Under the pieces are notes generated by a model, which was given only the letters and a program-made list of their open reading frames with translations, searched no databases and was not told the origin of the DNA. DNA of 64,000 nucleotides from Amorphophallus konjac (lineage: Eukaryota; Streptophyta; Magnoliopsida; Alismatales; Araceae): positions 144,092,732-144,156,731 of the forward strand of contig CM040117.1 of assembly GCA_022559845.1 (NCBI GenBank), in the 5' to 3' direction. The translations under genes and the position numbers were made by a program. Below, piece after piece: positions 31,315-43,424 of the stretch (the first letter of the stretch is position 1; each line of letters opens with the position of its first letter).

Positions 31315-33600
31315 ATGGATCAGCAAGCATCCGCCGCTCAGGTTGAAAGGAAGAGGAAAGGAAAGGAAACTGCTGAGGAGCCTCCGTCCAAGCAGCAACG
31401 TTGTCTAGAATCAGAAGCTGCTGCGGGAATGTCTTCAGAGCAAGGTACCAGGCCTTCCCAGTCTACCGTATTTTTAGAGAGTGGTAAAATCATTCCTCCG
31501 AGGATAGTTGATTTCGGTGATGAATCCATGGTCCTGAAGTTTCCAGAACTCTTGAAGATCTTTGAGTTTCGGGAATGGAGGAAATTTTTGGAAGATCACA
31601 GGGTATTCTACCCTAGCCTGGTGATGGAATTTTACAACAACTTGTTGTTGAGCCGAGATAAGTCTGCATTGATTTCGACTATTAAAGGGGTTGAGATAAT
31701 AGTGACATGCAACTCTCTCCATGAAGCTCTAAGTATTCCAGAAAAGGGAGAGGTGGAGAGAGGGTACAGATACAGTCTGCATGAGGCGTTTTCGGTTATT
31801 ACTGGTAAACCCAGTAACATTCTTGACAAGGGGCAAGTTAAGCTGAAAGCTTTCCAAACCTCGTCATTTTCTCCTCTTCACAAGCTCCTTCAAAACATAA
31901 TTTCTTCTATAGTCACACCACAGACTGGAGCTAGGGGTAGAATCACAGACACACAGAGGTTTCTTCTGTTCTGTCTGATTCAGAATGTAAAGATATGTTT
32001 ACCAGAAATCATTTTTACTGTCATGAAGGGATGTATTGGATCCAAGAGACACCTTCCCTATGCCGCCCATCTGACAGACATCTTCAAGTATTCAGAGATT
32101 TGCTTGGATGGAGAGGCTGCATCTAAAGTTAAGGCCCGAAACATATTTAATATGAATTTTGTTTCAGTGTTTTTGGGCTTGGAGGGCTCTTCAATGGTGG
32201 GGCAAGTTAAGGCCCAGAAAGTCAAGGAATCACAAACTCAGGGGGAGCATCTGGAACAATCTCAAGACTTAGCTCAAACTGGTGTGCAATTAGTTTCTGA
32301 GATTGCTGTACAGGATACACCAGCTGAACAACCACAGTCTATTACGTCTGCTGCACTCCCTGAAGTATCTTTTTCCTTTCAGAGGCTAGTTGAGGTTGCA
32401 TCTGAAGAAATCAGGTTGTCTGAAGAAAGTATTCAGACTGATCTAGATGCAAATATTGATGGTCTGTTTGATTCTTTTAGGAAGACATCTGAAGAGGTGA
32501 TATTGCCCGTGGAACAGCCAGCTAAAGAGCAAGAAAGTACTGATCAAGAACTTGCTAATTTTGTTAATGTGATTCTAAGAGAGACTGTAGAGAAAAGCTT
32601 GGAAGAGGCTACCAACTTGGTTTCATCTGAAAGTCTTGAACATGCACTTGTTGACAGCCCTACAGATCATGATCTCATGGAAGATAGAGGGGATAACAGT
32701 CAAGAAAAAGTTCCTGTCATAGAATTGGATACAGAATCTTCAAATGAGGAAGAGGAACCTGAAATTGTAGTTCCTGACAAAGACACACAAGCTGAAGTTG
32801 AAGATCAGGCTCCAGCAGTAGACAACCAACCGCCAGTGCAAGAATTTTTTGGTACACCTCTAGGTCCACCTAGACTTCTATCTGCACAGGCGCCCAACTT
32901 TGAATCTGCTCGGGCACCCAACATTGAAGAACTCCTCATAAACTTGACTCAGCAGATGCAGAAACAAGATAAGAAATTAGATGATCTGCTCAAATATGTC
33001 ACTCTCAACATCAATCAAGTACATTCCAGGCTACTGAAGCTTGAGATATCTCTCCTCACTGAATGGAAAAGGTTCCTACTCAATAAAAAGGCTTCAGATG
33101 ATGCCAACAGATCCTTGATGCAAGGTTTGCAGGAGGTTTGTTCAAAGATAGCAAAAGCACTGCGTGAGTTACAAGATGTTCAAATTTCCTCCTTCAAACA
33201 ATCTACCAACATTATAGATCACTGCTTTGAGATCAGAACATCTTTAGAAGTTTTAAAGAAGTCATCCAGTGCCCTAGGTCTAGGTGTTCAGCAGATCTAT
33301 GATAAATTGGTCGCCTTCTTAACAGAAATGACAATTCTGACTGACAGATATGAAACTGTTAATATTCGCCAAGACGATATCATTTCTGAAGTGGCACATG
33401 TCAGAAGCGCTGTGGTGTATTGGCTAGCTGAACTGTCAAATGACCTAAAGGAATTTCAGTCTATCTTGGGTTCAGCACCTGGTCAAGCTTCTTCTAGCAG
33501 AACTCCACCTCAAGAATATACCTCTGCTTCTCCAAGGGGGAGACCACCACATGGCAGGCCGCGTGGCCCCTCTAGCAGACCTGCCAGATTTTTTTCTTGA
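31315..33600 (+). CDS. TE1 second ORF: transposon-associated protein with C-terminal coiled coil
   Basis: Intact frame of 761 residues starting with ATG at 31315. Residues 1-50 are basic (ERKRKGKETAEE) and may target the nucleus. About 70-300 is the conserved domain: FREWRKFLEDHRVFYPSLVM, EFYNNLLLSRD, LHKLLQNIISSIVTPQTG, RFLLFCLIQNVKICLPEI. It aligns with the TE2 protein and resembles the putative plant transposon protein family. About 300-540 is an acidic, low-complexity linker. About 545-720 is mostly helical (LTEWKRFLLNKKASDD). The tail is Pro/Arg/Gly-rich. It has none of the motifs of protease, RT, RNase H or integrase. Expression probably needs splicing from the LTR transcript. Role unknown. 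Confidence 0.8.
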   Translation: MDQQASAAQVERKRKGKETAEEPPSKQQRCLESEAAAGMSSEQGTRPSQSTVFLESGKIIPPRIVDFGDESMVLKFPELLKIFEFREWRKFLEDHRVFYPSLVMEFYNNLLLSRDKSALISTIKGVEIIVTCNSLHEALSIPEKGEVERGYRYSLHEAFSVITGKPSNILDKGQVKLKAFQTSSFSPLHKLLQNIISSIVTPQTGARGRITDTQRFLLFCLIQNVKICLPEIIFTVMKGCIGSKRHLPYAAHLTDIFKYSEICLDGEAASKVKARNIFNMNFVSVFLGLEGSSMVGQVKAQKVKESQTQGEHLEQSQDLAQTGVQLVSEIAVQDTPAEQPQSITSAALPEVSFSFQRLVEVASEEIRLSEESIQTDLDANIDGLFDSFRKTSEEVILPVEQPAKEQESTDQELANFVNVILRETVEKSLEEATNLVSSESLEHALVDSPTDHDLMEDRGDNSQEKVPVIELDTESSNEEEEPEIVVPDKDTQAEVEDQAPAVDNQPPVQEFFGTPLGPPRLLSAQAPNFESARAPNIEELLINLTQQMQKQDKKLDDLLKYVTLNINQVHSRLLKLEISLLTEWKRFLLNKKASDDANRSLMQGLQEVCSKIAKALRELQDVQISSFKQSTNIIDHCFEIRTSLEVLKKSSSALGLGVQQIYDKLVAFLTEMTILTDRYETVNIRQDDIISEVAHVRSAVVYWLAELSNDLKEFQSILGSAPGQASSSRTPPQEYTSASPRGRPPHGRPRGPSSRPARFFS

Positions 33601-33914
33601 AAAGACAATGCTCTGTATCTTGTTGCCCAGTTTGAGGCTTTTTCTCTCCCACTCTTGGACTTATTAATTAAATTTCATATCATTTGCATTGTTGCATCCT
33701 TCTTGTTTCCTTCTTTTTGATGATGACAAAGGGGGAGAAATCAAGCCTTTGCTAGCTCGTTGAGAATGTTTGTTATTCATTGAGAATGGTTATTTGACAC
33801 TTTAAAAATGTTTAATAGTGGTGCGAATGTTTGTTTAGCCTTGGAAAGGCTGAACTTTTTTTTTTGCAAAGACTCAAGACTCATAGTGTTGCCATCCATC
33901 AAAAAGGGGGAGAT
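33601..33914 (+). other. TE1 3' untranslated region and polypurine tract
   Basis: Non-coding. AAAAAGGGGGAGA at 33901-33913 lies directly before the 3' LTR and is the plus-strand primer. A second AAAGGGGGAGA at 33728-33738 is a possible upstream tract. Confidence 0.85.
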
Positions 33915-36275
33915 TGTTGAGTCTTGTTGAATCTTTACATGTTTTGATGATGACAACACTATAAGTCTTAGTGGTGTTCAAAAATATTTCTCTGTGAAAA
34001 ATTAACAAAAATATTTTTCTGTGAAAGTGATCAAAGAATATTTTTCTGTGAAGAATAAACCTTCATTTCACTTCAGGTATTTTCAGGGACTGTCTTCGTG
34101 TTGGTTGGAACTTCATCATGTTTGTGTATAACATCTCGTGTTGTACTGTTTGCCTTCATGTCGTTTTAGTTTTAGTACTGTTTGTGTTTTCAACACGCCG
34201 TGTCGTCCTTTCGTACCTCGTGTTGTGTTAAGTTGTGTGCTGATTGACTTCGTGTTGATTCTTTTGAAGCAGCTCGATTGGTTCTGATGAACTTCGAGTT
34301 GCTTCTGTATGAACCTCGTGTCGTTAGCACTTAGTTGCTCATCTCGAGTCAGTTCTCTATGTTTGCTCTTGTGTCTTCGTGTCAATTACTGTAGTTCCTC
34401 GAGTTGTTCTTCTGCTTCCACCGTTTCATCACGTGTTGTTGAAGACATGTCTATCTCATGTCTTCGTGTCGTGTTTCCTAGACCTCGTGTCTTTGTCGCG
34501 TTGTGACCTCACCTCATGTCGGTTTCTATTTTCGTCTTCGTGTTGTTTTCAACTCGTGTCGCCTCGTCTTCGAGTCGTTCATTCAAGCTATTGTGTGCTC
34601 GAATTGTTTTACTTGTGTTTTCAAGTGTTGTTTCACTACGTGTCTTCGTGTTGTCCTTTTGTATTCGTGTCTTCGTGTTTCTTTTGTATTTGTATCTCCG
34701 TGTTGCTTCCTTCTATTTTCGTCCTGGTCTCTTCTGATCGCGTGTCTTTCTATTGCTTCACTCTGTGTTATCTTCTTCTCACCTCATGCTGTCTTCATCT
34801 GACTTCGTGTCGTCTTCGTTGTTGTGTTAGTTGTGCTCTCGTGTACTTCGTGTCGTTCTCGTGTTATCTCATGCTAAACTCATCTAACGTACCTCGTGTC
34901 AGTCACAGTATAGTGCACCTCGTTTTGTTATCATATATCTCGTGCAGTTCTTTGTTCTTATGGCCAACCAACTTATCTCAGCTACATATAGCGAACCCTG
35001 AGCATTAATATAATTAATCTGCTTGCAGGGATCCGAGGAAGATTACTCCTCAGTGTCTGGGCAGCACGTGGTCCAATGCTAGAGGAACCAATCCGATAAG
35101 GACACGTGGCAAGAAGGTTCTGGATCAAGCGTGGGAGGCACACGCATTCTGAATCGGATCTGCTGCTGCTACTGATATAAATAGAAACCTTCGTCTTCAG
35201 ATGGAGAATGATCGAAAGAGAGAAAGATATAGAAGAAAGAGCAGAAAAGCAGAGAGTCCTTCGATCCAGAAAAACGAGAGAAAGAAGAGAAGAAAAAGAG
35301 AGAGCAGAAACTGAAAGAGAAAGATGAAGAAGAAAAGAAGAGGAGAGAGAGCCTTACTGAGGATCTGATCAGTCTATTCGTGGATCAAATCCAGAACAAC
35401 TATGCTCATTGAGAGCTATATATCTTGCATTTTATTTCCAGCTTCTGTCGCTGTCATTTTCATGTTTTCTTATTTTTCCTTTTGCTACCTTGTTTAGTCT
35501 TGTTCTTCCGATTGCCCTGTTGGGGATCGGGTTTCTCCTGGTGGTACAGGAGAAGGGAGATCTGATCTCCAGGTTGCAAGTGGCAGGTTGTCACTTGAGG
35601 GTTCCCTCTGGTTTAGAGGAAGGGAGGCTTGTCCTCCGGTCCTTGGCTTGTGGCTTGCAAGTCAAGGGGTCCCTCCGGTTGGAGGAAGAGAGGTCTTAGA
35701 CCTCTGGTTTGCTAGTGACGGGGAGTCACTGGTGGGTTCCCTCCTGGTCTGGAGGAAGAGAGGCTAGGCCTCTGGTGGGTTGCCGGCAGTAGGTTGCTAC
35801 TGGCTGGTTCACTGGTAGTGGGACTGCTACCATTGGGGTTCCCTCTTGGTATAGAGGAAGAGAGACGTGAGTCTCTGGTTTCTAATGACCGTGGGTTGCT
35901 AGTGGTTCCCTCCGAGTAGGAGGAAGAGGGGAGGTTGTTCCCATGGATAAGCTGTGTATCAACGTTTGTTGGCAAGCTGTGTTGCCCAGCTGTTAGTGAA
36001 GCCACACTCAGTTTGAGTGTGGGGTGGATGTAGGTCTGGAGGACCGAACCACCTAAAAATCCCCGTGCCGTGTGCTTATTTTTCTCTTCTGGGTTTGGTT
36101 ATTCGGTAGATGCTTGTTTAGGCCGACCCTTCCCTATTCTCCAAGCAGTTCGTTTTGCGGTTAGTGTTTGACCATTGTGCTCTAATTCGGATACTCCTGT
36201 TTGAGATCTAAACTTAATTTTTAATCCTTAATTTTTAACGGGTAAAGGTCCATTCACCCCCCTCTGGACCTATCA
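33915..36275 (+). repeat. TE1 3' LTR (2361 bp)
   Basis: Same ends as 24743-27200 and nearly the same sequence; differences seen by eye are mostly C/T or G/A. It has two instead of six 27-bp units. In the hairpin array the unit AGAGGC-TAG-GCCTCT is fully paired here but has one mismatch in the 5' LTR. Confidence 0.95.
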
Positions 36276-36280
36276 CCCCT

Positions 36281-38611
36281 AACAGGTGTTCTGAGCAATT
36301 TTTCAGCAACATGATCATCAACCTCCATCAAAAAATAATTAGTCATGGAATGACCAAATTTACCACAATGTCTACATGAAACAGCAGATTGCCTGGTCCT
36401 ATGATGCTTATCAATAGGAGCATAGGATCTATGAAATTGAGCATGAGTTGTTCTGTTGTTTACATGAGCATTTTGTTTCTCATTCTTCTTCATCCAACAT
36501 TCAGCAGATTTGTGACCTGGTTTACCACAGTTAACACATGAAAAGTTCACAGGTCGTTTTTCAGAGAATTTAAAGGCCTTGTGATAAGCATAACTTTCTT
36601 GAGCATGCCAGCAGTCCTTGACTGTATGGCCATAGTTCCCACACTTATAGCACCTTGGGCGCTTACCTCTTGAGTTATTATATCCCCATGAAGGCCTAGA
36701 CCAACACTCAACAACCTTATGACCACGTTTGCTACAATTATAACAAATGATATGCTGGTTTAAAGCAGACATGTTTCTTTTGGGGTGGTGATGATTATTT
36801 GAGAAATATGTGTCATGCATCACATCATCACTTTTCATCACACTGCAATTATCCATATAATGACCATGCCTACCACAGTAGTGGCATGATGCCTGTGATT
36901 TCTTGGCAGCATGGCTATTAACAGACTGACTAGATACATGCGAGTGAGTAAATAAAGCATGTGCAGCGTGTAAACCATCAGACTCAACCGATCTAGCAGA
37001 TTTCAGTCCATGAACAGGAATAGTCTTTAACTTCTTTATTTGACCCTTCACTTTCAATTTCTGACTATTCTTGACAATGTTTGTTTGGTTTTCATTTTTC
37101 TGTGCTTTGAACTGAAATACAGATTTTGAGGGTGACTTCTGATTTCCATTTTGTTTTGGGGATTGCCTAGAAGTACCAGCTACATCAGTGCTTTGGACAA
37201 AAGTGGTATATAGCTGGTTTTTAGTGATTTTCTTAACATCAGAACAGCAATTTGTTCCCCCTTCAGAGTTATCATCCTTCCTCTTCCCAACAGTTTTCGT
37301 TTTTCCTTTAATCTTGGCAGACTCAATAGCTGAATTTTCCAGATTATGAATTTTATCTTCCAAGCTAGCAATGTGAAGTTCATAACTGGCTATTTCCTGT
37401 TCACTGCAATTAACACATTCGCTTAGAACTTGGTTTGCAGTTTTATACTTTTTAATTTCTTGTTCTAGACTGTTCAGAATTTCTGAATTTTCATCATAGA
37501 TAGCTTTTTCTTTTTCTGTAGTGAGAAGTCTTTCAGACAAGCCAGTGTTCAACCACTTCAATTTTTCAACTTCAACTTTTAATTCAGTGTTTTCTTCCTC
37601 AAGATTTTTATCCTGAATTTCATTATTAGCACATCTCTCTCTTCCAGACATGTGCTCCAATTTTTCAATTAGTTCATCTTCTCTTTCGTCTGCTTTAATT
37701 TTCTCAGCGAGTAGGTTTTTGTGATCATCTTTAAGTGAGGTAATTTGTTTATTTAGCCATTCATTCTCACTAAAGAGATCTTCATTATGTTCCCTTAAAG
37801 CTGAGCATATTTTACAATTTGATTTAGCAGAAGAGGACTGTGAAACCTCCTCATTGATTTCATTCATTCTGACCATGAGAGTTTTATTTTTCTTTTGAAG
37901 ATCTTCATTCTCCAATTTCAGTTTGTCCAATTCAGAATTAACTTGAGTCAGTTCCTGCATCCCTTTTATATGTTCATTTTTCTTCTCATTCAGCTGATTC
38001 TCAAGTTCTGATATCTTGTCCAGACATGTTTGATTTTCAAATTTTAGAGAGCCATTCTGTTCCTGAAATTTCTGAACATCTAACATACATGCATTATAAG
38101 ATTGTTTCAGATCTGGACATGTTATACAAGGAACTTTCAAAGTTATCTGATCACATTTCTTTTTCAGTCTTTTATTCTCAGATTTCAATTTCTCACATCT
38201 ATTATTGAGTTCCTCATTTATATTCCATAGATCATCAATTGAAAGTTCTTCAGGTTCAGAACTTACCTCGGATGAAGTTTCATCATCAGCATTTCTTCTA
38301 TAGGCCATTAAGCATTTGCTGTGATTTCTGATTAGCTTCAATTTTTCAAAAATGTCTTTGGCAGACCTGTAAGATGAAATGCATTCAATTAGAGATCTAT
38401 CAATTGATTCTTTTAATAAAACTACTGCTCTATTATTGACAGAGTCTTTCAGCTTATCCTTCTTGGTCCATTTAGACTTATCCTTCGACAGTTTGTATGG
38501 GCCGTGAGTCATTACCTTCCACAGTTTTGGATCAGCAGACTTTACATACCGATGGAGGTTTTCGAACCAAGAGTCAAAGTTATCACCTCTGAATATCGGA
38601 GGATTAGCCAT
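36281..38611 (-). pseudogene. gag: TE2 Gag, split by TE1
   Basis: Open from ATG at 38611 to the TE1 insertion. The last residues, GSAGPKTAWVPAG, lie on the other side at 24742-24690. N-terminal UBN2-like region (NPPIFRGDNFDSWF, WKVMTHGPYKL), then a long coiled coil from about residue 130 to 420 with NCSEQEIASYE, then five zinc knuckles (CHYCGRHGHYMDNC to CVNCGKPGHKSAEC). In the fifth the last Cys is Tyr. The canonical SIRE knuckle between the UBN2 region and the CLMA segment is absent. Only the TE1 insertion truly breaks the frame. It would package element RNA. Confidence 0.9.
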
Positions 38612-38876
38612 CGAATCAGATAACAACCAAATTCAAAGCACAAAATAATAGACAACAAAACCAGATAAGCAAGACACGACACTAACTTAGTGAAGCTAAA
38701 TATAGAACACAAGAGGCACACTTATGAAATGCACTAGACAGAAATGCACTAAACCAGATGATCAACGTAAAGCACTAAGACAGTAAATCAAAACGATTCC
38801 AAATGACCCACTCTGAAATGCACTAAATAGTTAGCAGGATCCTCTGCAGATTGTTAGATCTGTTAAGTCAAAGACC

Positions 38877-38888
38877 GCTCTGATACCA
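38877..38888 (-). other. TE2 primer binding site (initiator Met tRNA)
   Basis: Minus-strand TGGTATCAGAGC two bases inside the 5' LTR end at 38891. The leader 38612-38876 between it and gag holds no other feature I recognise. Confidence 0.95.
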
Positions 38889-38890
38889 AT

Positions 38891-41500
38891 TGTTGGGTTC
38901 GGTGCAAGTATTCAGAGGGGGAGTGAATGAATATGGCCTATAAAAACTTTTACCCAATTAAAATATTAGAATCACTAACTATTTAGAATGCTAACTAGAC
39001 AGATTTATCAAATCTGGAAGACTAATTAGCAGTTGCGGAATTAAACAAACAGACAGTGAGCACTCTAACAAGACAAGTTAGACGAACTATAGCTCAATTT
39101 GAATTTCGATTACTTAACAGATTAAGACAATGTAAGAGAGCTAATCAACTTTTCTGCTCAACCAGAAAGCCAACACTTAGTGCGCCCCTAATCAATCATC
39201 TAACGGAAGCAAACCACAAATATATCAAACCACTGCACAATGGGTTTTTAGGTGGTTCGGTCCAGCAGACCTACATCCACCCCATACTCAAACCGAGTGT
39301 GGCTTCTGCTGACTCACAGCTTGAACAGCTGGGCATCACAGCTTGCCTTACAACCGCTGGGCAACACAGCTTGCCGTCCGAGGAATCCTCCTCACCCTGC
39401 TGAGCAACACAGCTTGCTGTCCAGTGGAATCCTCCACTGCAAACCGCTGGGCAATATAGCTTAGCCGTCTAGAGGCAGCACCTCTGCAATCCGCTGACTA
39501 ACAGCTTGAAGAAGATGTAAAATAGAAAATAGAAAATGGAAATAAATAGCAATCTGAAAGCTGTAAACAATGAAGCACAATGTGGCTCTTAAAGAGCTGG
39601 ATGGCCTGGATTTTATCCACGGTCCATCAAGAACAGATCTCCCTCAATCTAACTCTCTTCTTCACTCTCTCTCTTTCTCTTTCTTCTCTACTGCTCTTCT
39701 TTCACTCTCTACTCTTCTCTTCTTTTCTTCTCTCTCTGTCTGGATCGTGGAAGCTCTCTCTTCTTTTTCCCTTTTTCTTCTCTCAGCTTCTGCTCTCTGC
39801 TTTTTTTTCTTCTTCTGCTCCTAGGCTTCGATCACGATTAGCCTCCATCTGAAGACGAAGGCTCCAATATATACCAGCAGCAGTAGGGAGATAGGGCGTG
39901 TGCTTCCCACGCCTTCCGTCTAGAAGAGTCCTCCTCAGAGCACGTGATCAGCACCCACCTCGGATCACGTGTCAGGTGCTAACTTCGGGTCACGTGCCCA
40001 TTCATCAGTACACTCAGCAACTAGAGTTAGATGGTGTCAACCCACTTGCTCCAAGGAGTTGACGCAGCCTTCAGAGATCTTCAACCCTTTTTAACTGCTG
40101 CGTCGACGCTTCCAACCCGTGGCATTGACGCATTGATGCGTTCCAGTGAGCAACCAGCCTAGCCTTTTTTAACTATTGCATCGACGCTGCTCCACTGCTG
40201 CGTTGACGCATTGGAGTATTTCTGACAAGGCCTCTGCTTCTTGAGTGGCTGAGTTGACGCAGCCTTTGCGTAGAGTTAACGCTGTGAAGAGTATCCGTGG
40301 ATGCATCTTCACTGGTGCGTGGACGCCTTAAGCTCTAGCGTCGACCCTGTTCCTGTCTTGCATCAGGAATTAATTCAAACAAAAAGATTATTGAATCAAG
40401 ACTTAATCATAAACACGCCATTCATATCTCATTGTGAATTAGATCTGAAGTAGTGTATAGACTTGGTGAACACTGCAACAGTAATATGATGTATAGAGTT
40501 GAAGTTAGACAATCCAGTGTATAGACATGAAGCTAGACAATCCAGTGTATAGACTTCAGTTAAGTGCATTGGCTATACAGACTTCAATTAGAAGTTTCCC
40601 GATGTACAGACTTGAAGATAAGACTCCAATGTACAGACTTGCAAAAGTAAAGCCAATGCACAGACTTTGAAAGACTTGAACACTGCGATGTTCAGACATT
40701 AGCAGTGTATAGACTTAGAGTGTAGCTAAAGCTTCGAGCGTAGGAATAGGCCAAAATGTATAGACTTTCAATGAAGGGCATTGTGTAGACTTTGGAAAGT
40801 CTGAGTCAATGTACAGACTTTGCCTCAACAATGAATAGGCAAAACGGATGTACAGAGTTGGCCAAACACTTGAAGATAGACTGTACAGGCTTTGATAAAG
40901 TAGCGATGTACATACTAGGAGATGAGATGCCAATGTATAGACTTAATGATATGAACAATAAGGCATGCTGTACAGACTTACTCGATCAAGCTGATGTATA
41001 GATTTTGATACCCAGATAGTAAGTGTTCTGATGGGTCGACGCATCAGTAGGGGTGGGTGGACCCACTACTGTCCATACTAACTAAACAGACTTGGCCAAT
41101 GCTTGAAGCACAGTCCAATGTATAGACTTGATGCCTTGAAGATCAATGTACATACTTTGAAGACCGACCTAGCAGGATGTGTAGACTTAGAATGCAACCA
41201 GGATGTCTATACTTGATGTGAGGCAATGCACAATGAACATGAACCAATGAATTGAATGCATATAGCATACAAGACCTAAATGTATGCTGGAGAACTAATT
41301 AAAGCATTACCTGATCTGAGCATTCACCTTACCTGTCATGATTTGACTTTGACTTGGGTTAACTTCAGGACCTGTGAGTCATCCTTAAACCTGTTCTGAC
41401 AGTTTCTCATAATGCAACAGGATTATATCATCAAGGATGTAAACATAATGAGGCATAATATTGTCATCATCAAAACTCTAGAACCACAGGGGACACATCA
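38891..41500 (-). repeat. TE2 5' LTR (2610 bp)
   Basis: Aligns with 17461-20075. Three ACGTG G-box sites lie at 39940-40000 and the U3 motif array at 40440-41210. The conserved stem-loop near 39288 has one mismatch here (ATACTC). Ends next to ATAGG. Confidence 0.95.
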
Positions 41501-43424
41501 ATAGGCATCAAATGCGACGTAGTCGCCTTCACTTTTCTCTGCGAGCTTCAGCTCGATCATCCTCTCCACCATCATCCAGTTCACGACCGTGGGATCCATC
41601 GGTTCTGGATAGAAGTTCGTCGACTGCAAGTATGGGGTGACCAGGGTGGTCGCCTGTGGAGGACGCAGCAGCGGGGGTGTCGGGTGCACCTGAGGGAGCA
41701 CCGGAGGTAGCAGCGGCTGAGGCTGTGGCGACCGCTGTTGTGCTATCGCCATGCTTGGCTCTGACGGCTGGGACAGTGTATAGAGCGGTGGAGGGTCGTC
41801 ATGACGAGCCGCTCCCCGAGATGAATCACCCTGGACTTCGGGTGGTTTAGAAGCTGATGAATGTTCAGTCTTTTCCATCAGCTGCTTCTTCAGAGAGTCT
41901 ATCTCCCGTTGATATTTTTGTAGCAGCATCAAAACTGATGGGTCTATAGTGGTGAGGATACTCTCTGTTGTCTCCCCGGACGTACCCTCAGGTAAGATGT
42001 CGAGGAGGACGTCGTCTTCTTCTTCTGCCGTCACCACATTAGCGGTCAAGATGGGGGCCTCGTCATCCCAGTGGGGACAGACCTGGGGCTGTTTCCCTTT
42101 AACCATCATCAGAAGCTCTCTTGCTACTTCTGTTCTGCGGGTAGTTGGCCCTGGCCGTGCGGCCAATTGAGCTAATTCTTGGGGGTCTTCAGGAAGCTCC
42201 CCATATAGGTTAGATATACCAACCATGTTGCAGGTGAAAACCTGCACCCTTCTCTTTCGTTGATAGACCCTCCTTCTGGTTTGCTGCGGAAAGGTCAGCC
42301 TTTCGAACACAGAAACTCTTCCTCTTTCTTCCCGCTCGGGGAAGGCTTCATCGACTTCAACTTCGAAGCCGTCATTATATCCGTTGTCGTCGACTGACGA
42401 CACCATCATTCTATCTCCCACATCTCCTTCATCTGCCGCTGATGGGCAGTAATCTTCCTCAGTGGCGACTGTCTGCATCAGTCGCTGTTGTCCGAGTGAG
42501 GGGTTGCCTAAGCCTCGGAAATAATTTCTGACCAAGCAGGTCATCTCTTCTCGACCCCGTTCTTGATGTAGGACGGGGGGTGATTGTCGACCCCCAGCAG
42601 GAGGGATATAGGCCAGCCGAGCTCTGTCGGTCGGCTGTTGGAATCTTCGTCCCGCAGCAGGGACGTTGGCTTGACGGACCGCGGCCCGGAAACTTCTGTG
42701 GCGTGGAGGATCCGCAACCACCTCTTCTTCCTTCTTCGGGGGCAGGCCCCTTTCTCTTCTCACTTCTACCTCGTCGTTCACAAGACGACGGCGGATGGGT
42801 GTTAGCTGGTGGGCAGGTCGGGTCCGCTTGGTAACCCACACCTATTTAAACTTCCTTGGCCTGGGTGCCGGGCTTCCTTGGCCATAGTGCCCGGCTTCTT
42901 CCATTTCTGCCCTCCTTCCAGCGAGGGCCTGATAGGCATTGTGGACAGGAATGTTGGGGATGACTCGGTCCGGGGTCAACCGTGCAATGCGTCCGTCGAG
43001 GAAGACGCGCATACCCCCGACTAGCATAGATTTCCCAGACTGAGATAGAGTTCCGGTGATTATAGCAGCATTCTTGCGGGCCTGGCGACGCTGGCGTCCT
43101 CCAGAGTGTTTGTTAATGACATTGGGGTGGGTCCCACGTATGACGTGGTGCACCAGACAGCTAGTGGCTGGGGCCGGACTTCCAGACAAGTCTTTGCAGC
43201 AGGGAACCCCAGAGGCTCCATTTTTTCCACAGCTTCCTTGACAGGTTTTGGGGCTTTGACCTCTAGCATATCTACAAAGGCTAACCCCAAAAAGTTGGGG
43301 AAGCCCACAGCGGCAGGGAAGCTGCCGAATTCCATGGGTACCGCCAGGTACCCTTGCGCGTGTTCAGCGACTATCGAAAGATCAAAGTCAATGCCAGTTA
43401 TCCCATTGGTTGTCATTGTCCGCC
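41501..43424 (-). pseudogene. gag: TE3 Gag, N-terminal extension
   Basis: Reads from ATG near 43414 (MTTNGITGIDFDLS) to the TE2 insertion, where it continues at 17460. It adds about 630 residues before the Retrotrans_gag core, far longer than usual. A frameshift lies near 43170 and a TAG at 42842. The sequence is Arg/Gly/Pro-rich in places (RRRVYQRKRRVQVF) and acidic before the core (EEEDDVLLDILPEG). I recognise no domain. Immediately upstream, TTGTTTATTTCTTACAG is a good splice acceptor, so the leader may be spliced. Some Tat elements carry an extra ORF before gag; this may be one fused to it. Confidence 0.65.

Larger units (their letters stand above)
24743..36275 (+). mobile_element. TE1: complete pol-less copia-type element
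   Basis: Flanked by CCCCT at 24738-24742 and 36276-36280, and inserted in the TE2 gag. Total 11.5 kb: 5' LTR, primer site, gag 27324-29573, spacer, second ORF 31315-33600, polypurine tract, 3' LTR. No protease, integrase, RT or RNase H motif is present in any frame between gag and the 3' LTR. Both ORFs are open, so the copy is the youngest and best preserved in the nest. It would need enzymes in trans, presumably from a related SIRE-type element. Confidence 0.95.
17461..41500 (-). mobile_element. TE2: pol-less copia-type element, interrupted by TE1
   Basis: Complete element flanked by ATAGG at 17456-17460 and 41501-41505. Without TE1 it is about 12.5 kb: 5' LTR 38891-41500, primer site 38877-38888, gag, long spacer, second ORF 20601-22493, polypurine tract 20076-20089, 3' LTR 17461-20075. 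Between gag and the second ORF there is no RT, RNase H or integrase. The Gag type, primer site and polypurine tract point to the SIRE/Maximus group of Ty1/copia. It is older than TE1, which interrupts it. Confidence 0.9.
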
